Origin: a virus
DNA length: 42,121 nt
Direction: 5' to 3' (one strand)
IMG/VR virus record: IMGVR_UViG_3300009180_000080
Coordinates: 1 to 42,121 of that record
Part shown: positions 29,976 to 36,769 of the stretch, one piece after another
Layout of the letters: each line of letters starts with the position of its first letter
Position numbering within the stretch: the stretch's first letter is position 1
Translations under genes and position numbers: made by a program
Notes under the pieces: generated by a model
Told to the model about the DNA's origin: nothing
What the model saw: only the letters and a program-made list of their open reading frames with translations
Databases searched by the model: none

Positions 29976-30015
29976 TGCGGAAGATGTAGGATTTGAACTT
30001 ACGTTACTATTCCGC
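29976..30015 (-). pseudogene. 40-nt tRNA-Gly-like relic (acceptor and T-arm only)
   Basis: The 5' GCGGAA pairs with 3' TTCCGC, as in bacterial tRNA-Gly. A T-arm GTAAG-TTCAAAT-CCTAC and the A discriminator follow the normal order. The D-arm, anticodon arm and variable loop are absent, so it cannot decode. It is either a deletion relic or a minihelix kept for another purpose. Confidence 0.6.
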
Positions 30016-30032
30016 CACCTGACTAATTTTAA

Positions 30033-30226
30033 ACCAAAGTAGAGTAGAGTTAAACTTTTGCTGAAAAGTTTTAATTTTTGAGTTTTTCTTTTTTAAATCT
30101 TGAATTTTGAATCTTAAGGCATTCATCAATATCAATATCAAAGCATCATGTTATCGTTAGATAGTAATCTCTATCAGAGACGTCCGAAGACGGTGCTACT
30201 CATTCAACTCTACTCTTTAAATTGGT
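30033..30226 (-). ncRNA. Candidate structured RNA of about 195 nt
   Basis: The ends form a long stem: ACCAA and AGAGTAGAGTT (30033-30037, 30041-30051) pair with AACTCTACTCT and TTGGT (30206-30216, 30222-30226). Internal hairpins on the minus strand are CGTC-TTCG-GACG (UUCG tetraloop), CTCTGATAGAG or the alternative GATAG-AGATTA-CTATC, and AAACTTTT-CAGC-AAAAGTTT. No ORF with codon-like content lies inside. It abuts the stop of the 142-residue gene and precedes the tRNA-Gly relic. No known RNA family recognised. Confidence 0.5.
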
Positions 30227-30654
30227 TATATCATTGTGAGAGCATTATATGCCTCAATTTCTTCTTGAAGAGTTTCAATTTGCTCTTCTAATTCCTTTAC
30301 TCTAGCATCCTTATCAAACAGGTTCATATAAGCTACATACTCGATTTCATTACCATCTCCATATCTGTCACGATGTACACCTTCTTTGGTTTCAACATTA
30401 CGAAGTTTAGCAGCCATGCTTTTTAATTCACCTAATTTAAAAATCTTACTAGCAATACCTGTGTTTGCAATGTGGATTTTAGTTTTTAAATCAATTAACT
30501 CATTAGTTAATCTAACCCATTCATCATAAGCAACAGAAGGAGCATAACCAGTAGATCCTTTTACAGTTGAATTAAACTTACTGAAACGAATATACATTTC
30601 ATCAATTTGCTTTACAAGTTTCTTTTTGTGTTTTAATGCTTTTGTTAAATTCAT
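30226..30654 (-). CDS. Helical protein, possibly DIP1984-like
   Basis: 142 residues. MNLTKALKHKKKLVKQIDEM, then ELIDLKTKIHIANTGIASKI, and a coiled-coil end (ELEEQIETLQEEIEAYNALT). The beginning and the LKTKIHIANT segment recall the DIP1984 family of helical proteins, whose function is unknown. It lies between tRNA-Met/CAT and the structured RNA, so it is probably processed out of a mixed tRNA/mRNA transcript. Confidence 0.72.
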   Translation of the reverse strand: MNLTKALKHKKKLVKQIDEMYIRFSKFNSTVKGSTGYAPSVAYDEWVRLTNELIDLKTKIHIANTGIASKIFKLGELKSMAAKLRNVETKEGVHRDRYGDGNEIEYVAYMNLFDKDARVKELEEQIETLQEEIEAYNALTMI

Positions 30655-30670
30655 ATACTTTATTTTTAGG

Positions 30671-30737
30671 AGCGGACCACGACTCGAACGTGAATTAAAG
30701 GTTATGAGCCTTTTGTGTTACCATTACACTAATCCGC
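30671..30737 (-). tRNA. tRNA with CAT anticodon (Met-type)
   Basis: 67 nt, short because of a small D-arm (GTGTAATGGTAACAC). Acceptor GCGGATT/GGTCCGC, anticodon loop CTCATAA on AAAGG/CCTTT, T-arm TCACG-TTCGAGT-CGTGG. There is no C1-A72 mismatch and no GGG/CCC anticodon stem, so it is not a classical initiator. Second CAT tRNA in the cluster; one of the two may be Ile2. Confidence 0.85.
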
Positions 30738-30740
30738 TAG

Positions 30741-30813
30741 AGCCACCTTCCAGAATCGAACTGAAAACCTTCTCATTACAAGTGAGATGCTCTACCAATT
30801 GAGCTAAGGGGGC
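30741..30813 (-). tRNA. tRNA-Thr (TGT)
   Basis: 73 nt. Acceptor GCCCCCT/AGGTGGC with one C-T mismatch, D-arm TAGCTCAATTGGTAGAGC, anticodon loop CTTGTAA on TCTCA/TGAGA, T-arm with TTCGATT. Only 3 nt separate it from the next tRNA. Confidence 0.92.
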
Positions 30814-30823
30814 TTGTTATTTT

Positions 30824-31009
30824 TTAATAACGTTCTGGATGTTTATCCATTTCTACTACTTGTCTAACTCCAATTAAATCCATCAAAGTTAACGAGTCTT
30901 TATAAATTGAATCACAAACTGTGGTGTCAATTTCACTATTTGAACTTGGTGTTGATGGTGCACATGCCACTAATCCTACTACTGTTAATACTAATAATAA
31001 CTTTTTCAT
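30824..31009 (-). CDS. Small lipoprotein
   Basis: 61 residues from the ATG at 31009, which lies 7 nt after a TATATT box; an in-frame ATG at 31045 would translate the promoter. MKKLLLVLTVVGLVACAPS is a lipoprotein signal with lipobox LVAC, so the mature protein starts at Cys16 and is tethered to a membrane. The tail (SNSEIDTTVCDSIYKDS, ...EMDKHPERY) is not recognised. It could be an outer-membrane spanin or a superinfection-exclusion factor; neither is shown. Confidence 0.8.
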   Translation of the reverse strand: MKKLLLVLTVVGLVACAPSTPSSNSEIDTTVCDSIYKDSLTLMDLIGVRQVVEMDKHPERY

Positions 31010-31016
31010 CTTATAT

Positions 31017-31045
31017 AATATAACAAATTTTTTTAAAAAAGCCAA
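31017..31045 (-). promoter_or_regulatory. Class 1 promoter TTGGCT-17-TATATT
   Basis: -35 TTGGCT (31040-31045), spacer T5A7-type, -10 TATATT (31017-31022), 7 nt before the lipoprotein ATG. It should also drive the tRNA cluster downstream. Confidence 0.72.
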
Positions 31046-31071
31046 TTTTTATTTTTTTTTATACTTAATAT

Positions 31072-31100
31072 ATAATAACAAAAAGAGCTTGGAAAACCAA
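31072..31100 (-). promoter_or_regulatory. Second, upstream class 1 promoter TTGGTT-17-TATTAT
   Basis: -10 TATTAT (31072-31077), 17-bp spacer, -35 TTGGTT (31095-31100) in the terminator hairpin. No gene starts at it; 27 nt further on comes the promoter at 31017. It is either a tandem promoter or the remains of a unit whose gene has been lost. Confidence 0.52.
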
Positions 31101-31105
31101 GCTCT
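31084..31105 (-). terminator. Terminator hairpin after the secreted-protein gene
   Basis: Perfect 9-bp stem AGAGCTTGG-TTTT-CCAAGCTCT followed by TTTTTG on the minus strand, 24 nt after the stop of the 142-residue gene at 31129. Confidence 0.8.
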
Positions 31106-31128
31106 CTTATAAGTAATTATTTTAAATA

Positions 31129-31557
31129 TTATAATTTAAATAAAGTAATAATATAACCAAGTTTTTGTTCACCTTTAAAAGTGATTTGTGCTTTAATTAC
31201 ATCTTGAGCATGAGGTAAACTATTGTAAACTGATTCAAGCATGTAAAAACATTTAGTAAAAGATGAGTTAGATGGAAAATCAATATCAATTGCTTTATAA
31301 CTGCGAGGAGCATTACATTTAGCTACTAAATTATTTCCAGAAGGACTTGAACCAGCACCCACAGAAACCACTGCTGGACCACCAACAGCTACACTAGGTA
31401 CAGTTGTATTAGGATGTAAATTAACACCATCAATAGTAATTGACATTCCTTTGAATTTATCAGGATTAGAGGTGAAATCTGCTTGGTTAACAGTTTGAGC
31501 TGAAGCAGCGCTAGCCAATGCTACGATGCTTAATACGAGTAAAGTGATTTTTTTCAT
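31129..31557 (-). CDS. Secreted protein, unknown
   Basis: 142 residues. MKKITLLVLSIVALASAASA followed by Gln is a clear signal peptide with cleavage after ASA. The mature part is beta-rich: FKGMSITIDGVNLHPNTTVP, then VVSVGAGSSPSGNNLVAKCN and YIITLFKL at the end. The pattern (short strands around a conserved F-K-G turn) suggests a small barrel such as an OB fold. Last gene of the lysis/export unit, ending at a terminator. Periplasmic or released. Confidence 0.8.
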   Translation of the reverse strand: MKKITLLVLSIVALASAASAQTVNQADFTSNPDKFKGMSITIDGVNLHPNTTVPSVAVGGPAVVSVGAGSSPSGNNLVAKCNAPRSYKAIDIDFPSNSSFTKCFYMLESVYNSLPHAQDVIKAQITFKGEQKLGYIITLFKL

Positions 31558-31565
31558 GTTTGTTT

Positions 31566-32372
31566 TTATTTTAGTAAGTTGTAGTATTCGTTGAAATGTT
31601 TAATTCTATCTGGTAGTCCAATAGTTCCACCATTGACTCTTTTTGTTACTGCTGTTATTGTAGCCTCATCTGCTCCTTTATCACAAATAGCCCAAAGACT
31701 ATTTTTATTAAAAAACCAAGCGGCACTTGCTAAAGCATATTTAGTTGATACTAGATCAGGATTAACTAAAATGTCTTCTGGAACAGTTTTATCAAACTGA
31801 GTATAATTGTCTTTACCTGTTAATTGAATATAACCTCTTCCTCTAAATTTAAATCCTTCTCCTGTTGTTTCTACTCCATTACCCATTCTACCACCATAAA
31901 CTCTATTAGCAATTTTTTCAGGTTGACGAGCATAAGATTCTGCTAAAGCAGGAGTAAAATATTTAGGAAAAATACCTAATAAGCCTTTTGAACTATAATT
32001 TAAATTTTCTGATGTAGCTTTAAATTGTCCGGATTCATGTCCTGCCTGTGCAAGGAAATGAGCTAAACGTAAAACATTTGTAATATTAAACTTAGCCGCT
32101 GTATCAGGAATTGCTGCTATTACAGAATCAGGAATGTGTCCTTTTAATTTATCAAGTTTAAATGAAGAAGTTACAGTTGGTGTTGAAGTTACTCCAAATA
32201 TTTTATTCCAAGTATCATCTCCTACTACACCATCATCATCTAATCCATTTGTTTTTTGCCATATCTTAACAGCTTCTTCTGTTTTAGGACCAAATGTTCC
32301 TATAGGTTCTACACCTAATTTAATTTGTAATTTTTTAACGTCTTCATTTACGTCACCTTTTTTTAATAACAT
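31566..32372 (-). CDS. Endolysin: PG-binding domain plus GH19 lysozyme/chitinase-type domain
   Basis: 268 residues. Residues 1-60 are a PG_binding_1 domain (GDVNEDVKKLQIKLGV, GTFGPKTEEAVKIWQ). Residues 80-268 are a GH19 domain: LAHFLAQAGHESGQFKAT with catalytic Glu113, then NRVYGGRMGNG, FKFRGRGYIQLTGKDNY and the second acid in that region. GH19 endolysins cut the glycan backbone of peptidoglycan. No signal peptide, so it depends on the holin encoded just upstream (2 nt between genes). Confidence 0.93.
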   Translation of the reverse strand: MLLKKGDVNEDVKKLQIKLGVEPIGTFGPKTEEAVKIWQKTNGLDDDGVVGDDTWNKIFGVTSTPTVTSSFKLDKLKGHIPDSVIAAIPDTAAKFNITNVLRLAHFLAQAGHESGQFKATSENLNYSSKGLLGIFPKYFTPALAESYARQPEKIANRVYGGRMGNGVETTGEGFKFRGRGYIQLTGKDNYTQFDKTVPEDILVNPDLVSTKYALASAAWFFNKNSLWAICDKGADEATITAVTKRVNGGTIGLPDRIKHFNEYYNLLK

Positions 32373-32374
32373 AT

Positions 32375-32782
32375 TTATTTTTCTTTATGTTGATCAATTT
32401 TATTAAGAAGTATTGTTAATAACTCGTTTTGTATTAATTTAGCTCTATTTGCATTTTTTAAAGCACTTATTAATTGGAATACAATAAATGGTGCCATTAC
32501 TGTTTCACTTAGCCAACTTGTACCTTTAAATCCTATTTCAATCATTAATATGCATGTTAACATTATAACCCAAACTACTAGTGTTTGAAGTACTTTTAAT
32601 GCTTTTCTTGTTTGAAAACCTTCAGTTTTTACTCCTGCCCACACACCCATGAAACCATCAAAAAATATTACAGCTACCAAGGCTAGATACTGTTCAGCAT
32701 TATCAGCGGTTAACTTCATAAAGTAAGTACACACAAATGCACAAATAGTGGTAAACGATAATACTAATAAACTTGATTTCAT
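32375..32782 (-). CDS. Phage holin
   Basis: 135 residues with three to four membrane helices: 4-22, about 33-50, 66-86 and a weaker one near 93-108, then a charged C-terminal tail. FFDGFMGVWAGVKTEGFQTRKALK matches the D-x-x-x-G-x-x-A/K...R-K loop of the Bacteroidota/Firmicutes phage holin group (PF05105-like). It directly precedes the GH19 endolysin. ATGA overlap with the upstream gene. Confidence 0.85.
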   Translation of the reverse strand: MKSSLLVLSFTTICAFVCTYFMKLTADNAEQYLALVAVIFFDGFMGVWAGVKTEGFQTRKALKVLQTLVVWVIMLTCILMIEIGFKGTSWLSETVMAPFIVFQLISALKNANRAKLIQNELLTILLNKIDQHKEK

Positions 32783-33051
32783 CCTACTTCGTTTTCTTTT
32801 GTTTCTTCTGATTTATCAGATGGTTTACTTTTATTAATAAATTTATCTACAGAACCAATAGCAAAACTTCCTAATACAATTATCATAAAACCATCAAAGA
32901 TCATTCTATTGATAACTAATTCTTTCCCTAAATAACCAGTAATAATATCAACAATAAATGCAATACACATTAATGAAAAAGCAATAAATCCAACTACTGA
33001 TTTCTCATTAATTGAATTATTGTCATCGACTAAATCTTTAAACCAACCCAT
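32779..33051 (-). CDS. Small membrane protein of the lysis cassette
   Basis: 90 residues with two membrane helices (about 20-38 and 52-68) and a charged C-terminus (KPSDKSEETKENEVG). Two helices and the position next to the holin suit a second holin, antiholin or pinholin-like regulator. TAATG-type junction with the upstream gene. Confidence 0.76.
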   Translation of the reverse strand: MGWFKDLVDDNNSINEKSVVGFIAFSLMCIAFIVDIITGYLGKELVINRMIFDGFMIIVLGSFAIGSVDKFINKSKPSDKSEETKENEVG

Positions 33052-33344
33052 TATTTTTTCTTGTTTTTAAGTAGTAAACTTTCATTATAACCTTCAATTG
33101 CTGTCATATAAAATTGATTTTCATAAGTATAAACAGCAACTAAACTGTCATTTCTTTTTAATTGACGAGCCATATTTTCAATTTTAACTGCTTGGACTTC
33201 ACTTATTTTTTTACAGTCTTCTAAAATTTCTTTTTTAGTAGAAATTGAATCATAGTAAAGATAGCCCACAACAGATAACATAATAAATGCTATTGCACTT
33301 ACTGGGTTATTTTTAAATTCGTTAAATGATACAGGTAAAGCCAT
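33051..33344 (-). CDS. Spanin-like membrane protein with coiled coil
   Basis: 97 residues. One membrane helix (residues 15-30) is followed by a coiled coil (KEILEDCKKISEVQAVKIEN) and a soluble end. The layout is that of an inner-membrane spanin. If so, a lipoprotein partner is expected; the exported small gene at 33348 is not a lipoprotein by its signal. Confidence 0.7.
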   Translation of the reverse strand: MALPVSFNEFKNNPVSAIAFIMLSVVGYLYYDSISTKKEILEDCKKISEVQAVKIENMARQLKRNDSLVAVYTYENQFYMTAIEGYNESLLLKNKKK

Positions 33345-33347
33345 TGT

Positions 33348-33521
33348 TTATTTATTTAATGATAAATATGGACTATTTTTTAACTTCTGTAAAACGTTTA
33401 TAAATGTTTTACAATTTACATTGGTTGAATCTAAAAATGTTTTAGATACAAACGTTGATTTTTGAGTGAAGGCTAATACTGCAACCATAGCAGTAAGAAG
33501 CAATAATATTAGTTTTTTCAT
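33348..33521 (-). CDS. Small exported protein
   Basis: 57 residues from the ATG at 33521, which overlaps the upstream stop as ATGA; a start at 33533 is less likely. MKKLILLLLTAMVAVLAFTQ is a signal peptide. The mature part is only about 38 residues with one Cys. Function unknown; lies inside the lysis/export unit. Confidence 0.68.
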   Translation of the reverse strand: MKKLILLLLTAMVAVLAFTQKSTFVSKTFLDSTNVNCKTFINVLQKLKNSPYLSLNK

Positions 33522-33976
33522 TTTATGTTCCAAAGTTTTACTTGTTCTTTTGTAAACTCAATTAAATTGGGTTCAACATTCTGCAACAATTTTAAAAACT
33601 TTAGTTCAAATGAATACGCTTGATACTCTTCTTCATGACCAGATAAAATGTATGGCATAGCCATCAAATGTAAATGGTAAGTTTCATGTACTAAAACAGC
33701 AGCTATGTTATTTAAACTATTTAGCTTAATGTCTTTTGATGAAACTAATACAACTCCTTTTCCGTCAACTACAGTATTTGATGAATAATCTTTATTCCAA
33801 AATTCAATAACATCTACATGTTCTACTAACATTTTATAATGTGTAGGAGATGTTTTAGCTATTAGAAGAATAGCTTGTTTTACTATTGAGTCCCAACCAT
33901 CTTCAGTTTTATGAACATTAATTTGAGAACATAAAACTTGTGGTAAAAGACACAACAATAAAACAAACTTTTTCAT
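33518..33976 (-). CDS. Exported HExxH metalloprotease-like protein
   Basis: 152 residues. Residues 1-17 are a signal peptide. AAVLVHETYHLHL holds the zinc motif HETYH (97-101), and GHEEEYQAYSFELKFL (113-128) supplies a third ligand, as in gluzincin-type minimal proteases. The small size leaves little beyond the active-site helices. An envelope or host-surface substrate is likely because it is exported with the lysis genes. ATATTTAT lies 5 nt before its ATG, so it may head the lysis unit. Confidence 0.8.
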   Translation of the reverse strand: MKKFVLLLCLLPQVLCSQINVHKTEDGWDSIVKQAILLIAKTSPTHYKMLVEHVDVIEFWNKDYSSNTVVDGKGVVLVSSKDIKLNSLNNIAAVLVHETYHLHLMAMPYILSGHEEEYQAYSFELKFLKLLQNVEPNLIEFTKEQVKLWNIK

Positions 33977-33981
33977 CTATA

Positions 33982-33989
33982 ATAAATAT
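33982..33989 (-). promoter_or_regulatory. Class 2 start-site motif ATATTTAT
   Basis: ATATTTAT, then TATAG, then the ATG of the HExxH gene at 33976. It marks the possible start of the lysis/export operon after groEL. Confidence 0.5.
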
Positions 33990-33997
33990 GGGAGGGA

Positions 33998-35611
33998 TTA
34001 GTATCCCATACCCATATCCATCATTGGTTGTGCATCATCTTTCTTTTCTTCAAAAATAACACTTTCTGAAGTTAAAATAGTACTAGCTACTGATAATGCA
34101 TTTTCTAGTGCTACTCTTGTTACTTTAAATGGATCTAAAATACCAGCTTCATAAGCATTAACTACTTCTTTAGTTTTAGCATTGTATGTTAAGTCTACTG
34201 ATTTGATTAATTCCTCAATTGTATTAGGTGCTACTTCTAATCCTGCGTTTTCCATAATTTTATAGAATGGACTACTAATGGCTTTAGCAATAATCTTTTT
34301 ACCTAAAGTTTCTTGAGTCATACCTAAAGCAATATTAGCTAATGGCCATCCACCACCGGGAATAATGCCTTCTGCTAAAGCAGCTTTAGTTGCATATAAT
34401 GCATCTTCAACACGATCTCTTTTTTCTTTAATTTCAAGATCACTGTTTCCACCAACTGAAATGATAGCCACACCACCGCTTAATTTAGCTAAACGTTCTT
34501 GTAGTTTTTCTTTTTCAAACATTGATTGAGCATTGTCAATTTGATTTTTTAATTCTTCTGCTCTTGTTTCTAATGCTTCACTACTTCCTTTACCATCAAC
34601 AATAGTTGTTGATTCTTTAGTAATAGTTACCATTCTAGCATTACCTAAACACTGTTCTAACATAGGACCTACAACTTTTTCAAGTTTAATACCTTGTTTT
34701 TTAACACTAACAACTTGTCCACCTGTTAATGTAGCCATGTCTTCTAATAATAAAGTTCTACGATCACCATAGTCTGGTGCTTTAACAGCACATGCTTTAA
34801 TTACTCCTCTTGATTTATTAATTAATAATACTGCTAATGCTTCCTCACCAAATTCCTCAGCTACAATTACTAATGATTTATTTTCACCACTTGCTTTTTG
34901 TAGTACAGGAACTAGTTCAGCTGCTGAATTAATAACACCGTCTACTAATAAAATCATTGGATCATTTAATACTGCTTTCATTGTAGTATTGTCAGTTACA
35001 AAATAAGGTGATTTATAACCTCTTTCAAACTGCATACCTTCAACAAAGTCTAATATTGTTTCACCTGTTTTACTAGATTCAATAGTAACAATACCATCAT
35101 ATCCAACTTCTTCAATTGCATCTGCTAATAAACGACCAATTTCTTCATCATTATTTCCTGAAATTGTAGCAATGTTAAATAACTGTTCATTTGAAGTAAC
35201 AGGAACAGATAATGCTTTTAATTCATCAATAACTTCAGTTACTGCTATTTCCATTTGTTGTTTTACTTCAACAACATTAGTACCTTTTTCAATTAATTTC
35301 ATTCCTTCTTCAATCATAACAGTTGCTAAAAGAGTAGAAGTAGTAGTACCATCACCAGCTTCATTCGCTGATTTTATTGCTACTTGTTTTACAAGTTGTG
35401 CTCCAATATTTTCAATGTCATCATCTAATTTATGAAAACTTTTAGCTACACTAACACCATCTTTAGTTGCTTTAATAGTTCCATCAGCTTCATTAATTAG
35501 TACATTTCTGCCGCCTGGGCCTAAAGTTGAACTTACACTAGCATTCAATTTAAGAATACCATCTAGTAATTTTTGTTTTAATTCGGTTCCGAATAATGTT
35601 TTTGTGCTCAT
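33998..35611 (-). CDS. groEL: GroEL-like chaperonin (Cpn60)
   Basis: 537 residues, full length. LGPGGRNVLI, KDGVSVAK, AGDGTTTSTLLATVMIEEG (ATP site), the apical domain with EGMQFERGYKSPYFVTD, and RVEDALYATKAALAEGIIPG (with the catalytic Asp) are all intact. It ends MMDMGMGY rather than the usual GGM repeat. Lys-Tyr-Asn-rich sequence and AT-rich codons match the rest of the phage, so it is not a recent host fragment. Overlaps groES by ATGA. Presumably folds phage proteins, as in phages EL and OBP. Confidence 0.97.
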   Translation of the reverse strand: MSTKTLFGTELKQKLLDGILKLNASVSSTLGPGGRNVLINEADGTIKATKDGVSVAKSFHKLDDDIENIGAQLVKQVAIKSANEAGDGTTTSTLLATVMIEEGMKLIEKGTNVVEVKQQMEIAVTEVIDELKALSVPVTSNEQLFNIATISGNNDEEIGRLLADAIEEVGYDGIVTIESSKTGETILDFVEGMQFERGYKSPYFVTDNTTMKAVLNDPMILLVDGVINSAAELVPVLQKASGENKSLVIVAEEFGEEALAVLLINKSRGVIKACAVKAPDYGDRRTLLLEDMATLTGGQVVSVKKQGIKLEKVVGPMLEQCLGNARMVTITKESTTIVDGKGSSEALETRAEELKNQIDNAQSMFEKEKLQERLAKLSGGVAIISVGGNSDLEIKEKRDRVEDALYATKAALAEGIIPGGGWPLANIALGMTQETLGKKIIAKAISSPFYKIMENAGLEVAPNTIEELIKSVDLTYNAKTKEVVNAYEAGILDPFKVTRVALENALSVASTILTSESVIFEEKKDDAQPMMDMGMGY

Positions 35612-35898
35612 TTTACAATTCCTATAATATCTGTTTCTTTACAAATTACATAATCTTCATTGTCAAGTGAAATAATTTGGCTACCCATTCTAGGCACCAA
35701 AACTATGTCTCCTTGTTTCAATTCAGAATCTTTTGACTCGCCTCTATGGAAGTTATATGTAGGACTTACATCAATAACCTCACATACCAACGATTTTTCT
35801 TTTCCCAAATCTGGAAGATAAATAGCTCCTGCCATTTGTTCTTCTTCTTCAACTTGTCTTAGGACCATATGTCCATTTACTGGTTTTAGTGTTTTCAT
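35608..35898 (-). CDS. groES: GroES-like co-chaperonin (Cpn10)
   Basis: 96 residues. LKPVNGHMVLRQVEEEEQMA, GAIYLPDLGKEKSLVCEVID, then QGDIVLVPRMG and DYVICKETDIIGIVK follow GroES closely. The mobile loop, EEQMAGAIYLPD, is present with the IYL that docks into GroEL. An extra loop with YNFHRGESKDSE replaces the usual roof region. Coupled to groEL by ATGA. Confidence 0.93.
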   Translation of the reverse strand: MKTLKPVNGHMVLRQVEEEEQMAGAIYLPDLGKEKSLVCEVIDVSPTYNFHRGESKDSELKQGDIVLVPRMGSQIISLDNEDYVICKETDIIGIVK

Positions 35899-36182
35899 AT
35901 ATCAAATTTATTACTTAATTTTGTCATTATTTCATCATAACGTTTAATAAAATCAGCTATTGTAGTTGTTTTAGTATCATTAACTAATAATTTAGCTATT
36001 GATTTTAAAGTATTACTAAAACTATTGTAGTAACCAATGTTTTCATCAGTACCTCTTTCTTTAGGTTTAACTACAGTGTAGCAAAAACCATCAAAATAAA
36101 TTACATAAGGACTAATTGCCTCATCTTCAATTTTTGAACTAGTCTCTTCTCTAGATTTTTTTCTCAAAACTTTTCTTTCCAT
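35895..36182 (-). CDS. Hypothetical protein leading the groES-groEL unit
   Basis: 95 residues with a basic start (MERKVLRKKSREETSSKIED), then SPYVIYFDGFCYTVVKPKER and a helical end (IADFIKRYDEIMTKLSNKFD). Not recognised. ATGA overlap with groES. Its own promoter lies in the 3' end of the upstream gene, so it may be co-regulated with the chaperonin. Confidence 0.7.
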   Translation of the reverse strand: MERKVLRKKSREETSSKIEDEAISPYVIYFDGFCYTVVKPKERGTDENIGYYNSFSNTLKSIAKLLVNDTKTTTIADFIKRYDEIMTKLSNKFDI

Positions 36183-36184
36183 AA

Positions 36185-36412
36185 TTATAATATAACATTT
36201 TCTCCTGGGAATTCCAAAGATAATTGATTATCTTCAAATGGTTTGACATCTTGTATTTCCATTACAAAGTAATAAAAACCATTAGATTTGAATACTTTAT
36301 CGTATCCTTTTTTGTATTTGATCCATTTAGGATCAATGTCTTTATGATCTGCGATTTTATTTTCTACCAGGTATAATTTGTCCTGGACGTTGATTATTTC
36401 CTTGTTTAACAT
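36185..36412 (-). CDS. Hypothetical small protein
   Basis: 75 residues, MLNKEIINVQDKLYLVENKI, then IKYKKGYDKVFKSNGFYYFV. Mixed alpha/beta, no motif. Its start lies 56 nt inside the preceding gene. Function unknown. Confidence 0.65.
   Translation of the reverse strand: MLNKEIINVQDKLYLVENKIADHKDIDPKWIKYKKGYDKVFKSNGFYYFVMEIQDVKPFEDNQLSLEFPGENVIL
36189..36217 (-). promoter_or_regulatory. Class 1 promoter TTGGAA-17-TATATT inside the upstream gene end
   Basis: -35 TTGGAA (36212-36217), 17-bp spacer, -10 TATATT (36189-36194), 6 nt before the ATG at 36182. It is built from codons of the 75-residue gene (ENVIL-stop). It would drive the groES-groEL unit separately. Confidence 0.62.
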
Positions 36413-36755
36413 TAGAACTTATTTTATTTTGTGGCGCAACTGGAATTGGATTATTTTGAACTTTTGGTTCAGGTTTCACAAATGGAGATTCATTTACATT
36501 GAATTTACGTACACCTGGAATTTCTAAAATTTCAGCTAGTATTTTATTGTAAACTTCTTCATTAAATTTACCCCCATAAGGATAAGGATCGGTTTTTACT
36601 ACTACAGCTATTCTGTCTTTATCAACACGACGAGTATTTAAAGTGACAACACCAGCAATTGAACGAATTTCATCGTTAATTTCACCTTGTGTTTTTTCTG
36701 TGTTACTTGTACTTAAAAACAAAACACCTTTTATAGTATAAATAGATCTAGCCAT
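36357..36755 (-). CDS. Hypothetical protein, ferredoxin-like pattern
   Basis: 132 residues. GEINDEIRSIAGVVTLNTRR, RIAVVVKTDPYPYGGKFNEE and VYNKILAEILEIPGVRKFNV alternate helix and strand as in a beta-alpha-beta ferredoxin-like fold. The tail is Pro/Gln/Asn-rich and disordered. ATATTTAT lies 5 nt before the ATG. It lies next to the sliding clamp but I have no functional assignment; a virion or assembly protein is possible. Confidence 0.68.
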   Translation of the reverse strand: MARSIYTIKGVLFLSTSNTEKTQGEINDEIRSIAGVVTLNTRRVDKDRIAVVVKTDPYPYGGKFNEEVYNKILAEILEIPGVRKFNVNESPFVKPEPKVQNNPIPVAPQNKISSNVKQGNNQRPGQIIPGRK

Positions 36756-36760
36756 TTGTG

Positions 36761-36768
36761 ATAAATAT
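36761..36768 (-). promoter_or_regulatory. Class 2 start-site motif ATATTTAT
   Basis: ATATTTAT, then CACAA, then the ATG at 36755. It lies in the 14-nt gap after the sliding-clamp gene. Identical in 13 nt to the site at 11861. Confidence 0.5.
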
Positions 36769-36769
36769 A

